From Rhizopus sp. PT2906 (taxonomy: Eukaryota > Mucoromycota > Mucoromycetes > Mucorales > Rhizopodaceae), in contig JAMYHX010000130.1 in assembly GCA_025529335.1 (NCBI GenBank), positions 25,584 through 89,583 on the forward strand: DNA of 64,000 nucleotides, given 5' to 3'. Position numbers and translations under genes: made by a program. This document shows, piece after piece, positions 56,355 through 64,000 of this stretch; the first letter of the stretch is position 1, and every line of letters starts with the position of its first letter. The notes beneath the pieces were generated by a model that made no database searches, was not told the origin of the DNA, and was given only the letters and a program-made list of their open reading frames with translations.

Positions 56355-57686
56355 TGAAAATATTATAAAAAGAAAGAAAGCGGGTATTAAATCTGGTTTA
56401 CAGATACTCAAGTAAGAAAAATGGTGTGTCCATTGGTTGACTTTTTGTAAAGACAAAGACAGAAGAACGCGTCAAGGTGAGTGTAGTGGATATTTCTTTA
56501 AAATGCATTTTCAAAAGACTAAAAAAAAGAGAATCTGCAATTCCTCTTTTCCTTTTTTATTATAAATGAAAATAAAGGATACATATACAACTGATGTTGA
56601 TCTTTCGAGTGAGAAGCTCGCAATTTGTGGCGGTGTAGCAGATGTTGTTTCAAGCTAACTTGAAATCAACCGAGATATTAAGCAGGGCCAAGCCCCATGT
56701 GTGTCTTCTTGATGTAGTCAAGATTCGGATGTAGCTTCAAAACCGTCCTATTCGCTCTGATCAAGTACATACGGGAGGCAGTAAAATATATAAACATCCT
56801 GCAAGTCTTAAGAGCTATGGCCATAGAAATGGGTTTGAAGACAAGTCTCAGTCTCCTTGGCATGTATGGATAATGTTATAAATAGAGCATAAAGGAATTA
56901 TGCCTTTGCAGATGTTGAACAGACCTTTGAAAAATTAAAATCAAGTGAAAGAATGCCCCCCAAACGAGTGAAGGCATCTGGGTAGGGGTAATTTTTGACG
57001 TACTGCTCAATGAGTAGACAACACTTGTTACTATAAGAAAGAATAACACAAAGAAATGGACCACAATGTACATAACGCGTCATATTCAATTCTCGTTGGT
57101 CAACATAGTATTCCTGTTTGTAATAATGAACTTTTTCTTCTTGTCCTAAACAAATGCAGGGCTAAGATCTATCAGCGTAGTAGCAGATCCTATTATGCCA
57201 TCAACATTGACACAACTTATGTAGTTTCTTTCCAAATTGTCTAACAATCTTTTATTCTTGTAGAATAACGAAAACGGATTTGCTCTATATCTAATTCTTT
57301 TCAGTCGTTTTATTGTCTCTTCATAGGTTATATTCCTACAATGAGGATGTAGCTATGTAGCGCCTGATGATTTGAGTTAATCTACAAAATGACTATATAC
57401 AAGGATCACACAAAATAAGGATATGTGTATATGTAGTTGCGAGAGTATAAAGAAATAAAAATATCTTAGCGTTGCACAAGTGTTACACAAGCAATTCTTA
57501 AAATTTACAAAGACTATAAAGAGAGTTTATGATTATCGATTATACAAATCATGTTATGACATGTGCCTCCATGTCTCAAGCTATGATCTATATGTCAAGG
57601 GTACTTGAGCAGTTTGAGAGTAAGACTTGTTTGAGAAAGAAAGACAACAATAAAGTGTCATCAAACGACAAGTCCACATACATAAC
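56355..57686. other. Intergenic, 1.3 kb, with a doubtful minus-strand ORF
   Basis: A minus-strand frame at 56678-56863 (61 codons, with ALKTCRMFIYFTASRMYLI and LKLHPNLDYIKKTHMGLGPA) looks partly protein-like. A further frame at 56898-57089 (CCLLIEQYVKNYPYPDAFTR) might be an upstream exon, but I cannot join them in phase with normal splice sites. A small gene or relic is possible. The rest shows nothing. Confidence 0.35.
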
Positions 57687-57851
57687 ATGATAAGTGGCGT
57701 ATTATCCGGAATAACGAACAACATTGCAGTTTATCCGCTTGATTTAGTGCGAAAAAAAAAGGTTACAAGTTCAGGGCAATGGTGCTTCATGGTACATCAT
57801 CTTGTTAAACATTGTCAAATAAAGAGGGAATACTGTAGTTTATATAAATGA
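57687..57851 (+). pseudogene. Mitochondrial carrier fragment
   Basis: An ATG-started frame of 54 codons begins SGVLSGITNNIAVYPLDLVRKKK. The GxxxG...YPLDLVRxK pattern is the first half of a mitochondrial carrier repeat (Px[DE]xx[KR] motif). The rest of the frame has no carrier sequence and ends at 57851. Only one half-repeat of the usual six helices is present, and no second repeat is found within 2 kb, so this is a relic or a dispersed fragment, not a carrier gene. Confidence 0.45.
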
Positions 57852-58122
57852 CATTATTAAAGTAACTCCCTGCTAATGCAGTTACTTTTATGATTTTTGA
57901 AGAACCAAAAAGATGAGTTTACTTTCAAGGAAAAAGAAACAAAGAAAAGGTACTGCAATTTTTTTATTTGGTGCCACATTAAATTACACACGTTTTTTCT
58001 TTTCTTTTTTTTCTTCTTCTTTTCTTTCCCCCCTCGTTCACTCTTTCTTTCTTTCTCTCTCTCTCTCTCTCTTTTTCTTTTTTCTTTTGCTTTCCTTCTA
58101 TAAATAAACAATACTTGACCTA
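57852..58122. other. Pyrimidine-rich PKC1 leader/promoter
   Basis: C/T-rich between 57998 and 58100, with a (TC) run, then TATAAATA-like sequence at 58099-58106 and the ATG at 58123. Pyrimidine tracts next to the start are common in strongly expressed fungal genes. An alternative ATG at 57913 with a donor-like GTACTG does not join exon 2 in phase. Confidence 0.45.
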
Positions 58123-61100
58123 ATGACGGTAATAGAAAATACAAAGATGTATCTAAAAAATAACCCTTGTCTCCTTCTCTCTCTTCCCTTTTAGATAGCA
58201 GAGTTGGAGGCCAAAATCGAACATAATCGAATTATGCGAGACAAGTTCATACAGATGCGTCCTTTATTAAAGGATAAGAACGTTATATCTGACTGTGAAA
58301 CCCAGATAAAAGAATATCAAAAATACATTGATTACTTTACCGAGGAACTACATCGACTAACGTTGAGGCAAGAGGAAGGGCCTCCCGAAAATAATGAAAA
58401 CACCCCTCAAGGAACACTGGCCATACCACAAGACCATCCGCCAAGAACTAGTTCGATCACAGCCAACGTAACAACATTGATTCAGTCAGTCTCAAATAAA
58501 AAAAAGTACTCCAACCTTGGTAAATATTTTTATAGAAAAAAAAGAGAGATGGTTGATGATGGATTTTATTAGACCTTTTGATGTCCGAAACTCCGTATAA
58601 TAAGCCCAAAGTATCACTCAAGTTACATGAATTGGAATATAAGCTTGATGTTGAAAAGACAGTACTCAAAGGTATCAAAGGAATGGCCGAAGTACTCGAG
58701 AGAAATCCTTCAGGAGATCGAAAAAATCGTACAGACATTCAAGATAAAATGTCTGAAAGTATGGAAAAGTTAAGTTTGTTGAACTCGGCTTTGAGAAAGT
58801 ACAAAAGTTTATACATTGGCGAAGGAGGCGATGAAGATGACTATGGTACGTGTGTGTATGTATGTGTGTATGTTATAAGGGCTAAATCGTCTACATAGAA
58901 TTAGAGACTCCACCTTCTGCCCGTTTACCCCCTGGATTTAGAAGACCAGTAACTGGTAAACTTCAACTGGAGATACTCGAAGCATGTGAACTAGCACATG
59001 CTCCCACTCGTTTGATTCGTACTCCGTCTACAGTCGTCTTTGTCAAAATCGATAATCAAATCGTCTTCCGTTCACGACCCTCAAAGAACGATAAATGGAA
59101 CGAATTATGCGAGACTCACGTCAATAAGGCTTCAGAAATTGAAATCAGCATATACGATCAATCCACCGAAAAGTCTTTACCCATCGGTATCCTCTGGCTC
59201 AAAATTACCGACATCACTGAAGGATTAAGAAAGAGAAAGAGACCTCAGTGGGTGTTGGCTGAGCAAAAACAGCTAGCCCAAGGTGTAGATAATGATAATG
59301 TCATCCCACCCCAACCCGGTGTTGTCAATCAAGCAGAGGGCGGTATCGAGGCATGGTTTGATGTTGAACCTGTTGGTAAAGTCGCCCTTCGTCTAAACTT
59401 TGTCCGTGCTGAAGGTAATCGTCGTCCTATGGACAAACTGGGCCGTGCTGGTGCTGTTCGTCAACGTCGTGAGGAAGTGGTCGAAGTGAACGGACATCAG
59501 TTTGTAGAAAACAGATTCTATAATGTCATGAAATGCGCTCTCTGTCAAGAATTCTTTGTCAACAGCGGCTATCAATGTGAAGACTGTGAATACACGTGTC
59601 ATAAGAAATGTTCAAGCAAGGTTGTCACCAAATGTGTTTCTAATTCTACAGAAACTGTAAGTATTTCTCTCTTTAGCAAAAACGCATTGCTGATCATTAT
59701 GCGTCAATCTTAGGTGTCTGACGAAGACAAGCTCAATCACAAGATTCCTCATAGATTCGAACCTATCACAAACATCGGCGCCAATTGGTGTTGTCACTGT
59801 GGTTATATGCTGCCTTTGGGCTCTCGTGGTTCAAAGAAATGTTCTGGTAAGCACTTTTTTTTATGAATGTTGATGTAGATCTAACACAGGAGTAATATGT
59901 ATAGAGTGTGGTATCACCGCTCACACACGCTGCGAGCGCTATGTTCCCGATTTCTGTGGACTTAGCATGGAAATGGCAAACCAGATGCTTGCTGAGATCA
60001 AAGCCGCTGCTAAGCGCAAGACATTGGAATCCAAATCTTCTAGCAACCGTATATCCAAAACGGAAAAGACAGAGGAAGTCGTACCACCTGTTGAAGAAGA
60101 TCTCGTGAGCCAGCTTTCCCAAGTCTCTGTAAATCCAGCATCGCCTCAATCGCCACCTGTTCCACCACCAAAAAGCCCTGTGGTCGTACCTCAGACACCT
60201 CCTACGATGTACAATAATAATGTTCAACAACCTCATCCACAGCAACCTGTGCATCAACAGCCTGTACATCAACAGCCTTATCCTCCTTATTCACCTCAAC
60301 AACAACCCATGAACATGCCTCAACCTTCAAGGATATATCCACCACAGCAACAACCACAACAACAGCGTCCTCCCATGCTCCCACCTCATGGACAACCACC
60401 CCAATCACCATATGGATATAACCCAGCTCAACCTAATGTTGATCCTAGATACCAACAATACTACCCTCAACAACAACCACAACAAATGAGACCTCAGATG
60501 CCATACAGTCCATATCAACAACAGCCATCTCCACAACAGCAGCAAATGATGATGCGTCCTCCTTCTCAGCCAATGAGTCCTTATCAACAACAACAACAAA
60601 TCGTTTCTCAAGTAAAAAGAAAAATGTTTTTTTCTTTCTTTCTTTTTGCTTATCACTTTTTTTAGGGACAACACATGCAAGGACCACCTAAGCAGCCTGG
60701 TATGAAACGTAAGGTGGCATTAGAAAACTTTAGTTTCTTGGCTGTACTCGGTAAAGGTAACTTTGGTAAGGTCATGTTGGCAGAAGACAAGTACGATAAG
60801 CAACTTTACGCCATTAAAATGCTGAAAAAGAGATTTATTATTGACAACGACGAAATTGAAAGGTAACAAAAAGAAAAAAAAAAAATCCAAGTGCGGCAAT
60901 ATTTAGATTACTATTTAGCGTTCGATCCGAAAAACGCGTATTCCAAGCTGCTAATCGCGCTCGACACCCATTCTTGATCAACTTGCACTCAACTTTCCAA
61001 ACCGAGAGTCGTGTGTACTTTGTGATGGAGTACGTCAATGGTGGTGACTTGATGTGGCACATTCAACGTGGCCAGTTCTCTGAACGACGAGCCAAATTTT

Positions 61101-61771
61101 ATGCCTGTGAAGTCTTGCTCGCTCTTGAATATTTCCACAGCCAAGGTATTATCTACCGTGATCTCAAGCTGGATAACATCATGCTCGGTTTGGACGGACA
61201 TATCAAGATGGCAGATTATGGTCTCTGTAAGGAGAATATGGGATACGGCAACACGACAGGAACGTTCTGTGGTACACCTGAATTCATGGCACCTGAAATC
61301 TTGCGAGAACAAAACTACGGTCGTGCTGTTGACTGGTGGGCATATGGTGTACTCATCTACGAAATGTTGCTTGGACAGTCTCCCTTCCGTGGTGAAGATG
61401 AAGACGAAATATTTGATGCTATTTTAGAAGACGATATTTTATACCCTATCAATATGTCTAGTGATTCAATCTCAATCTGTCAACAATTACTGCAACGTGA
61501 TCCTAATAGAAGATTGGGTGGTGGCCCTGATGATGCAGCTCCTATTAAAAGACATCCCTTCTTCCGTGGTGTCGTTTGGGAGGATATCCTTAACAAACGT
61601 ATCCCTCCTCCTTTCTATCCTTCAGTTTCTGGACGTCTTGATACCTCAAACTTTGATGAAGAATTTACGAATGAAACACCTGCACTCACACCTATTGATG
61701 CTACACTCAATCGTGTTGAACAACAAGAATTCCAAAACTTCTCTTATGTCGCTGATTGGGTTTCCGCATAA
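58123..61771 (+). CDS. PKC1: Protein kinase C, fungal Pkc1 type
   Basis: Master kinase of the cell-wall integrity pathway, activated by Rho1, about 1,083 aa. Eight exons: 58123-58128, 58195-58519, 58573-58845, 58899-59656, 59714-59846, 59905-60611, 60666-60862, 60919-61771. Domains in order: two HR1 helices (about residues 3-75 and 112-200, Rho-binding), a C2-like domain (about 220-360), two C1 zinc modules (about 400-449, HQFVENRF...C; and about 465-515, HRFEP...C), a long Pro/Gln-rich linker (about 530-735), then the AGC kinase domain with GKGNFGKV (about 763), AIKMLKK, YRDLKLDN (Asp about 881), ADYGLCKE and TGTFCGTPEFMAPE. The C-terminus carries the turn motif LTPIDAT and hydrophobic motif FQNFSYVAD. 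DYG in place of DFG is normal for fungal Pkc1. The six-base first exon is inferred from phase and from the yeast MSFSQLEQN start. Confidence 0.95.
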
Positions 61772-61889
61772 AATACACACACATTTATATATAAAGACTA
61801 TTTCAATTACAGACACAACTTTGTTTGTGCGTCCTTTTTTTCCTTTCGCCCAAATAATAAGTCCCCCCCTTTTTCTTAATTGTTTTGAC

Positions 61890-63048
61890 ATGTTCAAGAT
61901 TTCAAGACGAGCTTTTTCAACATTTAGGCCATTACTTCATGAAAATCCTCTAGTAATATATAATTAAACAAACCTTTTACCTTTACCTAATCATTTCTAA
62001 AGGGCTTACCAGGTCATAAATCAGCACCCACTATACCCAGAGCACAAAGAGGATTACCGAAAAAGATGCCAATTGCAGGTGTAAAGAATGTGATTGCAGT
62101 GGCTTCAGGAAAGGGTGGTGTGGGTAAATCGACAACAGCAGGTAATATAAAAATTAAAAACAATTTGGGGAAAAAAATGAAATAACTAGTATGAAAGTCA
62201 ATATTGCTCTTGCAGCAGCAGGCATGAAGATGAAGGTGGGTATTTTAGACGCAGATATTTTTGGTCCTTCTATACCCAAATTAATGAACCTGAAAGGAGA
62301 GCCTGACTTAACCGAGAAAGGTAAGATGACGGTCTTGTCTTTTGCTATGGCTAATGTAAACAAGGTGATCGGTTGGTACCTCTGACCAACTATAACGTCA
62401 AATGTATGTCCATGGGATTCTTGGTTGATCAAGAAGCGCCTGTCGTGTGGAGAGGGCTGATGGTCATGAAGGCATTGCAGCAGTTATTACATCAAGTAGA
62501 CTGGGGTCAATTAGATTTATTAGTGATAGATATGCCACCAGGCACAGGTGATGTTCAATTGACCATTAGTCAACAAGTGGTAGTCGATGGTGAGTGGCAT
62601 TCTAATACATATATTAAACATTAACTTGCCATTATTTCAGGAGCTGTCATCATTTCTACGCCACAAGATATTGCATTGATTGATGCAGTCAAGGGTACCA
62701 ACATGTTTAAAAAAGTCAATGTTCCAGTAAGTTGGACCCTTTTACATACATGCACAGTTTATAACAATAGAAAAAACAAAAACTTAGGTGCTGGGATTAG
62801 TTCAAAATATGTCACTCTTCATCTGTCCCAACTGTCAACACGAAACACATATCTTTGGTCATGATGGAGCTATACGTATGGCCGAAGAAATGAAGTTGCC
62901 TTTGCTAGGTCAAGTGCCACTTCACGCTGATATCTGTCAATTATCAGACGCTGGTAAACCCATCGTTATCTCACAGCCCGATAGTCCATTTGCGAATCAT
63001 TATCGTTCGATTGCAAAAAACATTTTAGACAGTCTACCTAGCAAATAA
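61890..63048 (+). CDS. IND1: Mitochondrial Fe-S carrier P-loop protein NUBPL/Ind1
   Basis: A mitochondrial Mrp/NBP35-type ATPase that delivers 4Fe-4S clusters to respiratory complex I. 298 aa from six exons: 61890-61952, 62003-62141, 62198-62320, 62365-62589, 62641-62726, 62788-63048. The N-terminus (FKISRRAFSTFRPLL) is a presequence. The P-loop is ASGKGGVGKSTTA, split from VNIALAA by an intron ending GAAAG|TC. Then come LDADIFGPSIPKLMNLKG, CMSMGFLV, VVWRGLMVMKALQQLLHQVDWGQLD, DMPPGTGDVQLTISQ, TPQDIALIDAVKG and the cluster CxxC in FICPNCQHETHIFG. All match NUBPL and not the cytosolic Nbp35/Cfd1. The presence of NUBPL implies that the organism has complex I. Confidence 0.96.
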
Positions 63049-63189
63049 AGCCACATTTATTGATAAACTTTTTGCAGTGATCTGTCAATGCATATGGCTG
63101 TAGTATGTATATATAGTCTCTCTGGTTGTGTGTTGATGAATATTTTTTTCATTTTATTGGTTCTAAGGTTGGATGTTTGGGAAACAAGC

Positions 63190-63435
63190 TTATTCATACT
63201 TGTCCTTGATATCCTTCCATTGTTTCTATACAATATGTATTAGAAAAAGGGTGTATTTGTTTGCAATATAACTTACGCCCTTGTTAAGGTTATCCCAGAC
63301 CTTGTCGGCAAGAGTGTCGAAACCAACTTCAAAAGCAATAGCACCAGCAAAGATAGTGGTAACAAAGACAGAGTTCTTCTTAAAGATGGTGTTGTAAATG
63401 GTACGAGACAATCCAGAGGAAGCAGCAGCGGGCAT
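63190..63435 (-). CDS. QCR9: Cytochrome bc1 complex subunit 9 (Qcr9/UQCR10)
   Basis: A small single-helix subunit of respiratory complex III, 64 aa. Exons: 63435-63277 and 63225-63190. The sequence begins MPAAASSGLSRTIYNTIFKK, continues NSVFVTTIFAGAIAFEVGFD (the inner-membrane helix) and ends WDNLNKGKQWKDIKDKYE. The block TTIFAGAFAFE-x-x-FD and the end GKQWKDIKDKY are typical of the family. The intron splits the end after NKG. It lies 3' to IND1 and converges with it, and starts about 200 bp from the next gene on the right. Confidence 0.95.
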
Positions 63436-63642
63436 GGTGTTTGAATGTAAGAAAGAAAGATTTGTAGTTCAATGAGTCGCCCCCTGTCCAATAACTCCGG
63501 GCGAAAATGTGACGTAGTAATAATAACAGCCCCTCTTTCTGAACTTTAAATTCTTCAAGTGATTTTTATTCTTTGATGGTGTGATCATTAATTCTTTAAC
63601 TTTTTCGTCCACTTATTCCCCTTTTATCAAAGTAAAATAATC
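63436..63642. promoter_or_regulatory. Divergent promoter between QCR9 and the right-edge gene
   Basis: A 207-bp spacer between two divergent starts. CT-rich near 63580-63625. No clear TATA box. Confidence 0.4.
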
Positions 63643-64000
63643 ATGTCTGAGAGCTTAGTTTTAGAACAATACCCACCTTTTCCTAGAGAAATACTGTTGA
63701 TGTTGACTCTTGGAAAAATATCATTAAAAATTCACCTGCCCATCATGCAATATTTTGGATTTATAAGAACAAGACGAAGGGTGATATGTTTACTTTAAAC
63801 GAAGAGGACCAGCCTATGCCAAAGTGCGCAACAAGAAAAAGCGTCATTTGGAAAATTAAGTATAGAGCTGAGACCTATAAGGGTCGTGCTGGTGTACAGA
63901 CAGAAGATGAATCATCTAACAGCCGGCCAATCCAGAAACCAAGCAAGAAGATCGATTGCAAATGCTATGTTACTGTCACATACTATTTCGTAACACCTAA
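63643..64000 (+). CDS. Unassigned gene, cut by the right window edge
   Basis: An ATG at 63643 (MSESLVLEQYPPF) opens a frame that runs to a stop shortly after. A better open frame begins after a TAG at 63684-63686 and runs to the window end: NTVDVDSWKNIIKNSPAHHA, IFWIYKNKTKGDMFTL, CATRKSVIWKIKYRAETYK, ending CKCYVTVTYYFVTP. The two could be joined only by an intron too short to be real (29 bp), so the start may lie elsewhere or the frame may be shifted. The basic, Lys-rich content with a Cys-x-Cys near the end resembles DNA-binding transposon-encoded proteins, but I cannot place it. Treat as partial and uncertain. Confidence 0.4.

Noticed and set aside
57913..57949. ATG at 57913 (SLLSRKKKQRK) as the start of PKC1
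   Set aside because: Its donor is in phase 1 and cannot join exon 2, while the ATG at 58123 joins in phase and gives a start like yeast Pkc1.
1..64000. Search for a clustered metabolic or defence system
   Set aside because: Neighbouring genes belong to unrelated conserved pathways on both strands; no polyketide synthase, NRPS, terpene or toxin-type core gene is present.

Overview
The window is nuclear DNA from a filamentous fungus of the Mucorales, most likely a Rhizopus close to R. microsporus. The genes are AT-rich and cut by many short introns (about 50-90 bp, GT...AG, often with a CTAAC or CTAAT branch site). The intronless secreted lipase at 13.5-14.7 kb matches, as far as I remember it, the Rhizopus chinensis/microsporus prepro-lipase along its whole length. 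All intron-exon structures were worked out by hand from frame, splice signals and recalled family alignments.

Layout. 0-7.1 kb: IPK1 (running off the left edge), EIPR1, STE24 and GRC3. 8.7-17.2 kb: a four-finger C2H2 protein, an uncharacterised 410-aa protein, a HAD-like phosphatase, the lipase and a four-helix membrane protein. 17.2-20 kb is gene-free and ends in a heat-shock promoter driving a small HSP20. 21.1-23.3 kb is a decayed repeat, followed by a nucleolin-like NSR1. 25.4-30 kb: a small PLDc_N-type membrane protein, a coiled-coil protein, a Sel1-repeat protein and a RidA protein. 30.4-32 kb: a dead Tc1/mariner element and a second fragment of the 21-kb repeat. 32-41.9 kb: G-protein beta subunit, MEMO1, a subtilisin-type protease, a YMR226C-like SDR, ECL1, NAC-beta and a SENP8-type deneddylase. 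43-52.8 kb: two small orphan genes, a 3.9-kb gene desert, a Medusa (MedA) family developmental regulator and a gene-poor stretch with open-frame relics. 52.8-64 kb: YRA1/ALY, PIG-H (GPI15), LST8, a mitochondrial-carrier fragment, PKC1, NUBPL/IND1, QCR9 and the start of an unassigned gene cut by the right edge.

Most genes are conserved housekeeping or signalling genes packed head-to-head or tail-to-tail with very short spacers (EIPR1/STE24 98 bp, YRA1/GPI15 193 bp, Sel1/RidA 5 bp, GPI15/LST8 46 bp). Several belong to signalling (PKC1, LST8 of the TOR complexes, G-beta, IPK1, MedA, ECL1), but nothing in the sequence shows that they are co-regulated.

No operon-like, CRISPR-like or clearly new multigene system was seen. 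The least explained items are the two-copy repeat, the mutation pattern of the mariner relic, T9A8 tracts forming intron 3' ends, paired GATA-containing inverted repeats at 38 kb, and several orphan proteins.
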